Source of the DNA: Voacanga thouarsii
Lineage: Eukaryota; Streptophyta; Magnoliopsida; Gentianales; Apocynaceae
DNA: 64,000 nt
Reading direction: 5' to 3'
Assembly: GCA_026120185.1 (NCBI GenBank)
Contig: JANUWF010001819.1
Coordinates: 744,001 to 808,000 of the forward strand
The notes below the pieces were generated by a model. The model was not told the origin of the DNA. It saw only the letters and a list, made by a program, of their open reading frames with translations, and searched no databases. Positions 48,974 to 61,345 of this stretch are shown here, piece by piece. How positions within the stretch are numbered: the first letter of the stretch is position 1; each line of letters begins with the position of its first letter. Made by a program: the position numbers and the translations under genes.

Positions 48974-50267
48974 ATGGAGACTCGTAATTAATTTGAGACA
49001 TAGTCAAATTTTGAATTGGTTTCTCAAGAAGAAGATTTTGATGTGTTTTCATTTCCAAGCCAACCGCTTTCTCTTAATTTCAGGTAAGATACTTTTGAGG
49101 GTTTCTTCTTTTTTTTTTTTTAGTGTGCTTGATAATGAAATTAAACTCTCTTTTGGTTTGTTGTGCTGTAAATCAGCGAAAGTTCTGAACATGCTGCTTT
49201 GGATTTCCAATTTGATCTGTCCATTCAAGAGACTGTTTTTTATGTTGTTTCTCTCAATGAGGATATGCTTGTGCATGATCCTTTCTACTTCCTAATGGAT
49301 TTTGAACAAAACCAAAATATGGTTCAAGTTATCATACATTCAAACATGAATTTTATATGGTATTACCCTTACTGATATTGTTTTTGTTTTTCTTTTTTTA
49401 AGAGAAATAATGAGTGGTATTGGCAACGAATTCGGAGTGAGTAATCATGAAATGCATCTTGAATTTAATATCAAAATTTAAGATATTATTTCAAACAAAA
49501 TTCCTATGGAGAAGAAGATGATTAGGAGGCAGAGAAAGGAGAAGGGCAATAGTGCTAAGACACTATCAAGAGCAACCATTTCAAAGTACTTTTACATGCC
49601 AATCAAGAGAGCGGCCAAAGAACTGAATATTGACTTAACCCTTCTCAAGAAAAGATGTAGAGAGTTGGGAATTCGTCGATGGCCTCACAGGAAGTTAATG
49701 AGCTTGGAGACTCTGATCAAGAATGTTTAGATTCTCTCTCACACATTGATAAACTTATGTTACAGTTTTGTAAGCTATGAAAAGTAAATAATGATCGAAA
49801 TGAATGTATCTCCACCGATGATATGTAGAAATCCCTCCAATTTATAGGAGATGCGAAATAAAGAAGAATGAGGACATATGGCTGAGAAGAAGTTGAAAGA
49901 AGCCATTGAGATATTGAAATGTGAGAAGAAGTTGATGGAAGAAATTCTTGATACGCGGTTGGAGGACCAAACACAGAGACTGAGACAAGTATACTTCAAG
50001 ATCAACTATAAGAAGAGAAAACTCAAGGGGATGATAAAATCCCAAGACTCATTTCACAGTAACTTCACGGCTAATTCTGCTGCTAGTCTAGATTCTGGCC
50101 AAAAGGAAAAAGAAGAGGTGGAGAATGCTGAAAAAGAGGATCTGAAGTCTATAATTGTTAACTGTTTGTCTTCCTCTAATGCAAACTTTGAAAAAAAACA
50201 ACTACAAACATTCATCCTAAATTTGTCAACTCTATTGAAAAAGAGCAACTACAAGCATTCATCCTAA
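48974..50267 (+). pseudogene. RKD: RKD-type RWP-RK transcription factor pseudogene with introns
   Basis: Exon 1 48974-49083 (METRN..., in-frame TAA 48989 and TAG 49001; donor TTTCAG/GTAAGA). Exon 2 49177-49321 is open (SSEHAALDFQFDLSIQE, NEDMLVHDPFYF), with compatible phases. Exon 3, from about 49403, needs a frameshift and meets a TAA near 49479, then gives the RWP-RK domain: TISKYFYMPIKRAAKELNI, LTLLKKRCRELGI, RRWPHRKLMSLETL (49570-49715), stop 49728. Exon 4 from about 49848 encodes the coiled C-terminal region (KLKEAIEILKCEKKLMEE, QTQRLRQVYFK), stop 50265-50267. RKD proteins are plant DNA-binding regulators of egg-cell and early embryo identity. Stops and a frameshift make this copy nonfunctional as read. 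Introns are retained, so it is not a retrocopy of spliced mRNA. Confidence 0.85.
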
Positions 50268-50445
50268 AGCTCACGTGAACACTAATGAGATGAATGAAGG
50301 AAATACAAGTGAACACCAAACTTATGATCAAGATGAGATAGATTTTTTTTTCCCTGAACTATTAGTAGTAATGTAGTATGTAATATATTGACATGCGAAT
50401 GTAACATCTCAAAGATTTGATACTTATTATTACTGGAAATATCCT

Positions 50446-51150
50446 TTTCCTTATTATCTTTTCTGTTCTACTTTAGGTGGCTAGTATTTCTCACAATTTG
50501 ATTATTACTGTGATAAGAGAAATATCGAGCATGTTCATAACCATAACCACGCTCACTGCCACAACTACGACTAGAATGATGGCTTCTGCTGGAGCCTACA
50601 ACATTCACTTCTAGGAGTGCTGTTGAGCCAGTTTGTCTAACTTCATAATTTCTCAATAATAACTCATTATTTTTCTCAAGCGGGTAGTAATTAAATCTGT
50701 AAATTTTGTATACCCTTTTCTCGATATTGTTGCTGCAGGACAATATTCGAGGCATGAAAGGTGGAGAATGTCTTCTCCAATATATCTTCATCAGTAACTT
50801 TTTCTCCGTATAATTTTAATTGAGATGTAATTTTATACATCGCAGAGCTATATTCATTCACAGTTTTAAATCTTGCAACTTCAGGTACAATCATTTATAC
50901 CGTGTAGTTGGTAGTACGACCATCTTTATGTAGTCAAATCTTTCTTTTAAATTGACCCTCAGGACATATGGATCTTTTCGGTAAGATATTCCATTTTCAA
51001 ATTTTTGTCGAGATGACGATGAATAAAAATAAAAGCTATGCACTATTCACTAAGGCCTTCAGCATTTTTGTATCGAAAACTCATGACATATAATTTTTTC
51101 CAAAAATATCAATGGTTACAAATTTGAGTTTAGTAAGGTTAGCCATGGAG
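50446..51150 (-). pseudogene. gag of copia element 2 (broken)
   Basis: Minus start ATG at about 51148 (MANLTKLKFVTIDIFGKNYM), stop soon after, then DFKTVNEYSSAMYKIT-like sequence (KTVNEYSSAMYKITSQLKLY, about 50870-50815). The Arg/Ser-rich part (SSRSHHSSRSCGSERGYGYE) ends with NTSHLK at about 50471, where the foreign DNA begins soon after. The zinc knuckle is missing. Confidence 0.85.
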
Positions 51151-51210
51151 ATCAATAAATGCATACCCGTCTTCTGATTTTTGTAACGACAGAAACTCGT
51201 GTTGATAACG

Positions 51211-51506
51211 TGTTATGAAATTTTGATAGTGTTAGAATAAAATCTACACAATAATAAATTTCTAACTATTCTTTGCACAAAAATTCTTCAAATTTCTCTC
51301 TTTTTTTCTCACAATTTTCTCTCACAATTCTTTCACAAAATGATAGTACATTTCAAATTTAGAGAATAACTCTATTTATAGAGCTTTTATTTAATGGAAT
51401 ATATCATCTTCCACTAATATAAATTAGTGATATCTCTATTAAATAGTGGACATTTATAAAAATTTATAATTAGTGAAGCTTTTACTAATTCAATATATTT
51501 ATAACA
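51211..51506 (-). repeat. 5' LTR of copia element 2
   Basis: 296 bp. Compared with the partner LTR most differences are C to T or G to A in this copy (for example AGTGGTGTCTCC versus AGTGATATCTCT), consistent with decay of methylated cytosines. Confidence 0.9.
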
Positions 51507-52400
51507 ATGTGTGCATAATTATGTATATTGACTATCTTGTTTCTTCAAGGCATAATTGAAACTATGCATTCTCCTCCTAGCCGATCACGTGAATCATGAA
51601 TAGTAACTTATAGATTAGTTTCCGAATTTTATACTATATGTATTTTGAATCTTACATTTATATAAAAAAAATGTTTTAACAGATTCTTAATTTTATAGTT
51701 GTTCTTTTTGAATTTAAATGTATACAAACAAATATCTATTTTTAAAAAGTAAATAAAATTTTAAAATAAGCATTTTTATCATTTAGAACTTAGTTGTGGG
51801 ATTTTATAGCCTAATAAAACTTGTAGAAGTTTATGGAAAAAATACTTACTTAAAAAATGGATAGTATTTGAAAAATAAAAACGTAGACATTCAATTCCAG
51901 ATGAGATGAGAATTACAAATGGTAAATTAGAAGTAATTAACCAAAAAACAAAAAAAATCCGATGGGATTTCTAATGGAAAAGCTACTAAATTTACTCAAA
52001 AATGGAAAGGATGCCCAGATATCGCGCAGTAGTAGGATTTAAGAAAGAAATTTTAAAATTCTACTACAGAAATTACCAATGCTTTAAAAAGTTAAAATCC
52101 TTTAAAAAGTTTTCTACTGAGGTTGCCCTTTTAAATTCTGGTATTGTTTCACGTAGAAGTCTAAAATATTGTATATTTAGTTAAAACGCTGTCCAGTTTT
52201 TGTTAATTGTATCAAATTTATTATTTGTGATATAAAATTGGATTTTTTAAAAAAATTCTTGCTGTATGTTTAAAATTTCTACTACATTTTATATAAATTT
52301 ACGACTGACAGCAAACATTATGGATAAAAATTACAACGTACTTTTTTATCGTTCATGAATATGGTGCAAAATTGGGACTTTTTTTTTAATAAATACTTGT
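51507..52400. other. AT-rich spacer, no gene seen
   Basis: No recognisable protein. A 60-codon frame at 52002-52184 is basic and low-complexity and resembles nothing known to me. Confidence 0.6.
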
Positions 52401-52688
52401 AGTATATTTGGTTGGTGTGAAAAAAAAAAAGAAAGAAAAGACAATGTAAATTTGAAAGTAAATAAGTGATTTATCTTAGTTGGTTAAGACTATTGATGAA
52501 TGGAAAGTAATCAAGAGATGAAGAACTTTCCCTCTATACTACTACAGTTTGTCCAAATCTAAACAGATTAAGAAGTATTTATCATTTACTTCCTTCTTAT
52601 TCCTATCAAACAAAATAGGAGTGAATTATATTTATTCTCTAATGGTTTCTTTTCTCTCTTTTCTTCTTTCTCTTTGTGAACCAAACAT
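52401..52688. mobile_element. Degraded MITE of the TTTGGTTGG family
   Basis: The left end TATATTTGGTTGGTGTGAAA and right end TTTGTGAACCAAACATA are inverted. The interior has GGAAAGTAA-type and TTTACTTCC-type halves as in 14763-15231. Confidence 0.5.
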
Positions 52689-52726
52689 AATAATAATATA
52701 TATCTAAAACTTCTTTTACATTTACA

Positions 52727-53026
52727 CTATGTTTGATTCATAAACGAGGAATGAGCCGGGGAAGGAAACTTTTACTTCTATCAAGGGAAGAAAATATAAT
52801 TTGTTTTTATTTTAGTTAGTAATGGTGGAAGGGAAATAAATAACAAATATTATATTGATTTACATCCTAATTCGTCCAAATTTAAACAGATTGTTTTGTT
52901 GTCTCTCTTCCTAATTTACTTTCTTTTTATATTTCATTCTTAATCAAACGATGTAAATTACTTATTTACATTCATATTTATATACCTCCAGTTTTTCTCC
53001 CTCTTTTCATTCTAATCAAATATACT
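52727..53026. mobile_element. Second degraded MITE of the same family
   Basis: TATGTTTGATTCATAAACGA at the left and CATTCTAATCAAATATACT at the right are inverted-like. GAAGGAAACTTTTACTTC and ATTTACTTTC are in the interior. Borders approximate. Confidence 0.45.
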
Positions 53027-53935
53027 GTTAGTGTAAAATTATGATTGAGAGTAAATGTTAAGGATGAAAATTACAATTTACTGTTGTACCGCTCATTAAC
53101 ACCTACTTCGAAGAATTTACTTAGAAACATCTCTAACATTCATGGAATTGGAGCATTTTCTGTCTTTACATAAGATGATATGTTTGTACAAATTTGGGAA
53201 AATTATGAAAAATATCATCAAATTATTTATGTTTTTTATTTTTTTTATATTCTCAACAAATTTTATATATTTTAAAATATTCTTCTATTGCTGTAAATAA
53301 TTGTTCCAGGCAAAGGTAAAATTTCTTTTATTTTTAAGAGGAGTAAAAATGTCACAACAATTACATTATTGCCCCATTTTACACTTGTTTTATTGCTGGG
53401 CAATTCACATGGTTGTGCATGTGAACATAAATTTAGCGGGATAGATAGAACTCTGACAATTTTACTTTTGATAACTTATTCACGTGACTAACACGTGCTA
53501 ATTCTTATTAAAAATTTTTGTTTAGAGTGGTAAAAGAATATTTTACAGTACATAACATTTGTTGAAGATATAAAAGAGTAAAAAAAAAAAGATATAAATC
53601 ATGCAATATAAATAGTTTGATAGTATTTTTTACAATTTTTTTTTTAAAAAAATTACTTATAATAAGAGTGAAAAATTACTTTTATTAGATTAGATAGTTA
53701 TCAAAAGAAACTCTTTGTAGAAAAAGAATAATAATAATATGATTAAATTACAAGTATTTCGATAATTATAAAAATAATGTAATTCTTTTCTCAACCGTCT
53801 ACATCTACCAGACCTCCAATAACTAGATCTTTTAGTGCTATATATATTCCTAAACATCTCTATCATCTATTCACAGCTACGGATTAAAATTTTTGTTTTT
53901 AGTTTCAAACATTTCCTCGATTCAGCTCTTGGGGT

Positions 53936-54044
53936 TCATCCCCAGTTGGCCAGTTCAACGAATCATTGGCATAAAATGATAGAGGGCCCAGTTCCGAGCA
54001 TATCACAATTCACGACTGGTTTGTTGGATCAACTTTCACTTTCG
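53936..54044 (+). pseudogene. Isolated exon-like fragment, family unknown
   Basis: Bounded by a pyrimidine-rich acceptor (CGATTCAG) and a donor (CG/GTATGC). The frame reads LGVHPQLASSTNHWHKMIEG then PVPSISQFTTGLLDQLSLS, with balanced composition and lower AT than its surroundings. No partner exons found nearby. Likely a gene relic; I do not recognise it. Confidence 0.35.
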
Positions 54045-54584
54045 GTATGCATGACGTGGGTCGGGCATGGTACTTCAGGACTTGGTTAGAGGAATGTCTA
54101 AAATCAAGGCTTCCCCATTAGAGTCTGCAACAATAACCCATTCAATGAATTTAGTTAGCCAAAATTTATCAAAAAAATTTATATTTCTTATTTGAATTTA
54201 AATAAATTATTATTAATTAATAAGACTAATAAGTTTGTAAAACCGACGTTCGAAGAAACCTACAGGCGAACAATTGATAGGGTGTTTGTCTTCACATATT
54301 AACCCCATTTACCTTTTTATTTTTCCAAAAGTGTTAAAAGTTAATTTCTTAACAAGTAACAATGGTAGTACAGATAATTTTTAATAGAAAAAGAAGAATG
54401 AGATCTAAATATATAAGATAGCTTTAAATTATTTATACATAAATATATTATATACATTGAAAAACATGTATTTAATGATATAGATAATGAACTCATTATT
54501 CAACGATTTTAGAATATGCTATCAAGACAATTATAAAATGTATAAATGTTAATTACAATGATAGTATTTTTTTTTTTAAAAAAT

Positions 54585-54621
<37 letters not shown>

Positions 54622-56200
54622 CTATTATAATATATTAACATTATAGTTTTTATGCCTAATTTTTACTTTAAATATTATAAATATATATAACTACTTGCAC
54701 TATTCTTAGGGTCCTGAATGTGTCACTCTTTAGAGACATCCGTGGTCAAAGATATAAAATTTAATCAAGTATTTAGATAATGATTTTTTATTTTCATCCC
54801 AAATCAAAATTCTATTTTAATTTAAATATATTATTATATATTCTCTTCTTTTAGACTCCACCTCACCCTACATATATAATAATTTTTTACAAAATTCATC
54901 ACAAATAAATCCTTATCTACTTACCTCATCAAGTATAAGAGATTCTCCCAGGAGTATGATTATCAACCTATGCAGAGAAAATTCGATGAGAATGGTTAAC
55001 AAAATGTGCCAGAAATGGTGAACCTCATAGATTCAAGGTTTATTCCAGTTGTAGGAAAGCAAGCCATGAAACTACTAGTTGCTGGTGAAGAGTTTCACAG
55101 ATTTTTTTTCTTTTTGGTAGGGATGAAATTGCCTAATATTAGGGATTGAGAACAAAGTATATAAAATATATGTTAAAGTATAATGTTAGAACTTATCAAA
55201 AAATTTTGAGAGACGAAAGATAAAAATTTAAAAATGTCTTTAAAAAAATGTTATAATTTTTCAAAAAAAAAAAATCATATTTTTCAAAAAAAATTGGACT
55301 CTACCCTAAAATTTTTATTTTTTATATTATAGAAATTTGTGAAAAAAAAATTATATATCCAATATAAAATGATTTATTTGATAGTATTTTTAACCATAAT
55401 TACGAACAGCAAATAAAGTTGAACTATTATATTTTATGAATATACAAAGTTAATCCATCATTCTCACCCTAGCTCCCAGTCAGGTTTGAATTTTTAATCT
55501 GAAGATTTTTAATTTTTTCATTTCTATAATCATATTTTCAAAAAAAAGAAAAATATTTTGACTCCACCTTAAATTTTAAAACATTAATACGGTAAAACAT
55601 TACCCCCGCACCCCCTCCCCCCATATAAAATTTTAGACCATCCAAGCAGTAGGGCTTCCGTTTTCTTTCTTGTACGCTGAAGTTCTTCCTAACCAATTCT
55701 TCCTGGCAGTATGCTTCTTTAGATTTGAACTAGTTGACGTCTCCACACTACGCGTGAAGATTTTTGCCCGTCATGTTTAAAAAAATATTTTAATATGTAT
55801 TTTTATTTTTGTATTTTTATAAAATTGTTTATATATTTTTTTCTTAAGATTTCTTTTATTGAATAATGATCAATTATTTTGTGTAAATATTGAAAATAAA
55901 TGAAACATTATCTCATATAATGGCTTTGTTTAGAAAAACAAACATCTTCAAACAAAAGTTTTGTTTTTGCGTGTAGAGCTTTATATTTTGTTTCTCCTAA
56001 GAATAAGATCCCACTATAACCCTTAATTATACCTTGATATCTGCAAAAATATCTTCAATTTTTTTAAAAAGTCTATATGTTGTAATATGCATAAATACAA
56101 AAAAAATATAGTTCTTGATGGGTTGAGAAGGTCGTTGGATTACATTAAGCAAAAATAGTTATAAAAAAATACTCAACATATACTGTGTATAAAGGAACAT
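54045..56200. other. AT-rich spacer, no gene seen
   Basis: It contains a TA microsatellite (about 54587-54619), poly-A/T runs and a C-rich patch (55602-55622). No frame of interest. Confidence 0.65.
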
Positions 56201-56429
56201 ATGTATTTAGTCTCAGAAGAAACCACACAGCATAAATGGATTTCAACTATGGCAACTAAACACAGCAAGTGCAAAAACAAAAATAGAGTAAGAAAAAACC
56301 TATTTCTTAGAACACAGTATTTTCATACACTCTCCATGGCTTTTTGCATAATAATCATACAAAATTTGTTTCTCAAAGATTTTGAATTTTTGTTAAGAGT
56401 ACCCTTCTGGGAGGATCCAAGGCCTCCTC

Positions 56430-56732
56430 TTATGCAGGTGGCTTTCCTGGACTTGGGTCACTGGATACAAGGGGTCTTCTTGCAATCACCAAAAATGCAA
56501 TCCCCAGACAGTGTTTGGAGTATGTTTGACAACATTCCATTCTCCTCTGATCCTTGTTGCTGTAGTTGTTGTTGGTTTCAAATTTCCAATGCATCTGCCA
56601 CCCCCTGCCTTGACAACCACCCATGTTAGAGTAGCTAGTGAGACTGCAGAAACGGTAGCTGCGGTTATCATTTGCATTGGCAAAGACTTTTAAAAAAGAA
56701 TGAGAAAGTAGAATAACTGGAATATTGGGCAA
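56430..56732 (-). other. Uncertain minus-strand frame
   Basis: Two overlapping minus frames cover a less AT-rich patch. One has a hydrophobic stretch (AATVSAVSLATLTWVVVKAG), the other reads NMGGCQGRGWQMHW. It lies downstream of the exon chain at 57422-62198 and may be its 3' region or another gene relic. No family recognised; probably not a stand-alone gene. Confidence 0.2.
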
Positions 56733-57441
56733 AAGAACTAATAAGTTATCAGACTCCTTAATAAATACATTACACTAAGAAAATGAGATTTCATTCCTTT
56801 AAATATCAATACAAGAATATAGAGGTGCAGTTGTTAGAATTCTTACACAAATGAAACTTTACTGATGGAAGTAAAAGATAGTTGCTAAAGTGGTAACAAT
56901 TTGCCAAAGAAAAGGGATGTGGGAGAACAAATACGAAAGCGGATATTTTAAGTCCTGAATGATCACATTACAATCTTACATATCAACCACTTTTGTAACT
57001 TTACCAATGCATACAATTAATAAACCAGAAGCTGCGGGAGGGACCTTAATTTGAAGGAGAACACCTATTGAGAAAGCAAACAAAAGGGACCTTATTCCAG
57101 AAAATTAAAATTATACACATGGCACTCAATGGAAATGTTAAGGGTGACCTCAACCATGATTGTTTATAAGTTCATTTGAATCAAGAATCTATTCTATAAA
57201 AATAGTTTCTGATATTATTTTCCCAATAGAATATTTGATTTGTTTGTATAAACTCACATGTAATTCTTCTAGAAGGATAAAATGTCAGTATTTTCTCAAT
57301 AAGATCAATGGCTAATGGATTCACATGTGGAAAAATGGTAGCCAGCTACTGATGAGGGAATTGTGGAATCTGCTGGATATATCTTTTCATAGCCTCATTG
57401 CATACAGAGCTAAGATCAGATTCAGTTGTTGTCCCCAGAAT

Positions 57442-58207
57442 CTGTAAGTAAAACAATGAACATTAAGGTTTGGTCACCAAGGAAAAAAGCTATCAATGAA
57501 ATAAGGCAGAAATAGTGAAAAATGATCAATTGTTTTTGAAGACAAGATAATATAATGCAAAATGGCAACATCATAAAAGGTAGTTAATAATGATTCCTAT
57601 ACAACTTTAAGTGTAAAAGACTTTTCACCAAAGAAAGTAAAAAAAAAAAAAATGACAAAAATACAATGTACAAACCTATCCTACTAAGACATCAAAGAGT
57701 TGCTTGTTGGGACTACAATCCAGAAGCTATTTACCAAGAGAATACTTGTACTTCTTCACATTGCACTTAGTGAAGAACGATTAGAACACAAATAATTTCC
57801 AATAAGAAAGTACTATGCAAAAGACACTTAGAATCTTTACATGTTGCACGCACACAAGGGAAACTATTCAAAGTCGTTGCTGAACTAAATGATTTTCCCC
57901 TACGCAATAACAAAAATCACTGGATACAAATCAAGACATGAAGGTACAGCAGAAAAAGATGAGTTACTGTCTCACAATTTAAGATAGAGCAATAAACAAT
58001 GCAAAAAGTCACTGGTCATATAAAATCCTATACAATTCTCCAAACACTAAACAGTTACCCCGAGTTTACCTCTTAATCCAAGACAGCACTTTGCATATTC
58101 CAGAGGCAAGGCAAGAATCTATTACGTGTATATGTCAAACACACAAAAAAAGATGAAAAACAACAAACTAAACCAAAGTCTAACTCCTATTTATGTCGAC
58201 TTCTCAC
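57442..58207. other. Intron-like stretch, no other exon seen
   Basis: AT-rich minus-strand intron between the last two exons of the chain. 58248-60150 is likewise without a clear additional exon; frames at 59267-59515 and 59979-60242 on the plus strand have no recognisable domain. Confidence 0.4.
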
Positions 58208-60136
58208 CTTTTGATGAAGATAAACTTAACTCTCTATGCTGAGGATTCTAGGAAACAACACAAAAAGGCGATGTGAAGAAAGAAAAACATAGAATACAGA
58301 GATTAATCACGGGTAACAAGTCACTTTTAGACAAAATTGGTGTTCTAAAAGGATAGTAGACCCAACAGGTTGTATACTTCTGCTTACACTTTTAAGAGCC
58401 CAAAACACAAGAAAAAGGGGTAATGAAGACGAAGTTTCACAAATAGATGGACAAGTGCCACAATCCACAATCCACAAGGAATAGCATGAAACCAGTCAAC
58501 AACCATGCGATAGCATCCTATTCTAGATATACTAAACTAAATGTTCTTTAAGTGGCAACTCCCAAAGCCTTCAAATCCCTTTAGTCCCTCTATCTAGTAA
58601 AATTCTATAATTGCTATAAACCCTATATCTGTTCATCTATTTTTTTACCACTGCTCCTAGTTATGTTGACGGAGTTAGTTAACAGAGCAGGGGCAAAGTA
58701 TTCATTAGAACAAAGCACTTGGCAGTAAAGTGACAAGAACAAAACCAATATAGCTGCTTCTTGGAGTTATCAGTTCAAGATCAAATAAGACCAAATACCA
58801 ATGTAGTCCAATCATTATCAAATTTGAGTAGGAAAGAATGTTATGTTATATTCCATTTTGGTGATCAATCTATTATACACCTTTTCTCAAGTTAAGAAAA
58901 GCACTCAAATCTTCCACTTCCTTTATGTAACAGAAGTTTGTCTTATCACTTGAAGATTAATATATCCGAGCATATCGTGGTAGATAGCACTGCCAAAATC
59001 ATGGAGCGTATTACTTTTTCAACTCCGGAGCAACAAGTGCCAGCAGTTGTCAATTGAGAACTTCCACCAATTGATTTGAAAATTCCTAACAAGGAGTAGG
59101 AGTCATGTCAATCCCAGTTGGACAAACAAAATTACATAAGAATGTGTCACATGGTTTATCAATTAGTGTTGGACAGAAAGTAGGGATAGTGATAGTGTTT
59201 CTTGTTGTTGATGCAGCAGGGTTTACGTTTTTTTTTTTTTTCATAGCTATTGATCAACTTTTTTAATTGTTAGCGACAAATGGTTATAGCTGTAACACTT
59301 GTCATGTAATCCTATTTTCTGGAGAGGGTTTACAAACATCAATAAAGAAGTATCATCTTAACGTATTGATAGGAATATCTTATTTAATTCTCGCTCTAGA
59401 TTTTCCTATTAGCTTTGCTAATGTTCTTAGGATCTTCCTGTTATCATATATCATTCTCTCTTCTCTTGGATGGGAGACAAAAGGAGTATCTCTCATTAAA
59501 TGCGTACCACTATAAAATATACTACTTGCAAAGTGAGAATTAAGAAGAGAAAATGAATTCAGGTTTCTATTCGAAGATAAAAGTGAGAAAGTGACCTATC
59601 AGTTTCAACGTGAACTAAATCATCAATGCCCATACCATCATTTTGAGTCAGTGGACAGAAACCAGGCAGGTATCAAAATTAGCCACAAATATAGATTGAA
59701 TCTTATACATTTTCTTTTCTTTTTTTTCAATTTTTTGACTGGTTGGGGGAAGGGGAGATGAGATAGAAGAATGAAAAAAATGGAGTGAAAAGACATAACA
59801 AGTACTCACATGTTTCTGTCCCCTTCACTAAATATGTATTAACAGTTTAAGTGAAATTGCCACCATGCTCCTAGTTGCAACATATAAAATTATCAAATTA
59901 AAATAAAACAGAATTAAGTTAAAACTTGCAACAACTACAACAAAAACTTCTAATTAATAACTTTTTTGAGCAATAAATTTGCAATTAGCAAAAGCTTTAG
60001 ACTATGGAGGAAGACGATTGGATATAAGTCTAGTTAGATCCTGCAACATTGGTTTACAATTTCATATATCCATTGTTGCAAGGAGGAAGGAGACATATCT
60101 ATGCAAGCATTTTAATCCCAGTGATAATATATGCAA

Positions 60137-60499
60137 GGAATCAATAATACCTCTTTTCCAATTGTTGATCTGCACTCTTCTTTTTAACTCTAACTCTATT
60201 CTTTTTGATAATTATCTTATTTCCTTTACAAATAATTTCTAGAGGCCCTTCCTCTATATATTCCCATTTCTTATCTTCATTTACCTCCATATCATGCCTA
60301 ACATGCCAAATATTCATGGAATCAGTAATACCTCTGTTTCCAATTGTTGATCTGCACTCTTCTTTTTAACTCTAACTCTATTCATTTTGACAATTATCTC
60401 ATTTCTTTTCCAAATAATTTCTGGAGGCCCTTCCTCTACATATTCCCATTCCTCATCTTCATTTACCTCCATATCATGCTTAACCTGCCAAATATTCAA
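60137..60499 (-). repeat. 181-bp tandem duplication of an exon
   Basis: Two copies start at 60137 and 60318 (GGAATCA.TAATACCTCT). The right copy is the 153-nt exon with AG and GT borders. In the left copy the acceptor CAG has become CATG, several Glu codons have changed to Lys codons, and the end is shifted. The right one is therefore the better candidate for use, the left a dead duplicate. Confidence 0.8.
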
Positions 60500-61189
60500 A
60501 AGTGATAAGACATACCAAAAAAATTATTAAAGGAAAATATTTACATCTCATAAACTCACACTCCAGAGAGAGAGAAAGAGGATAGACTTGTGAGGTAAAA
60601 GCCCTCAAGAATGAAGCATAATAATAGCTACTTATTGTTAAGAAAATTTTTCCTCTTCAAGAGGGAAAAGGAAAACGGCAGTTAAAGTGCTTGCAGTACA
60701 CATGGGACCAACACAATAATCCTAATGTTATACCAGCATTGACTGGTTTTCATAGATTCAATATTAAATTCATATTTTAAACTAACCGCTGTCAAGCTCT
60801 AAGGTTTTTGTAAAAATACATAATTGACATAAAACTTTTGCAAGTAATGAAACAAGTTCATTGACAAGAAATCATAACTCAAGACACATTTCTAAGTTGT
60901 AAAAACTACTGCATTCTGTATAGGAAAAACACAAGAGACAGGTAAGTACATCACCTTCTAAGCATTAGTTCACATATGATTTACATAAGAGAAAGCAATA
61001 TCAGCCATCATGCTACCGCATAAATTACAGGGGTCCCCGCTAGATTTCTTTGAGAATATCAGGGGAGGCTTTGCCAAATTAAAATTTAATATAAACTACC
61101 TCTACACTATATCCTGAATATCTAATTTCCAATTCAACCTCATTTTTCCCTACCACGATTAGCAAATACTTTGTTATCAAGCTCATAAT

Positions 61190-61345
61190 TCAACTAAGTA
61201 AGCTTTCCAAAAATCCTATTGGCAATTGAGAAGAATTCTCAAAGGAGTTTTCAGGTAAATTCAGTTTTTGTAAAAATCGAAGACAGAAAAGACTACTTGA
61301 ATCATCAATGGCACCGGAGATTGAGTAGCTGCAGAAGTCGAGACT
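61190..61345 (-). pseudogene. Fragment of a receptor-like protein LRR region
   Basis: The minus frame reads SLDFCSYSISGAIDDSSSLF and LRFLQKLNLPENSFENSSQL then P.GF, the first leucine-rich repeats of plant RLP-type immune or developmental receptors. It starts in frame with the exon piece ALFNERFEQVLESQ and stops at 61190. It is a fragment of about 50 residues with no signal peptide, further LRRs or membrane segment. Confidence 0.6.

Larger units (their letters stand above)
48680..50445 (+). other. Foreign insert in copia element 2 carrying the RKD pseudogene
   Basis: Homology to copia element 1 stops at about 48675-48690 and resumes at about 50445, after minus-strand GAACAGAAAAGATAATAAGG. I see no terminal repeats or target duplication at the junctions. 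It replaces, rather than adds to, about 1.69 kb of the element, so simple transposition into it is unlikely. Confidence 0.75.
46074..51506 (-). mobile_element. Older Ty1/copia element, same family as 5096-10691, with RKD gene inside
   Basis: The LTRs (46074-46392 and 51211-51506) start TGTTATGAAATTTTG and share structure with copia element 1. The flanks ATGCG (46069-46073) and ATGTG (51507-51511) form a target duplication with one change. The polypurine tract (minus: CTAAGGGGGAG, 46393-46403) and primer-binding site (minus: CGTTATCAACACGAG, near 51196-51210) are correctly placed. Compared with copia element 1, the part equivalent to 6322-8012 (late gag, protease, integrase) is absent, and about 1.77 kb of foreign DNA lies there instead. 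Confidence 0.92.

Noticed and set aside
49717..50045. Minus-strand frames over the RKD C-terminal exon
   Set aside because: They are complements of the coiled Lys/Glu-rich exon and lack independent evidence.
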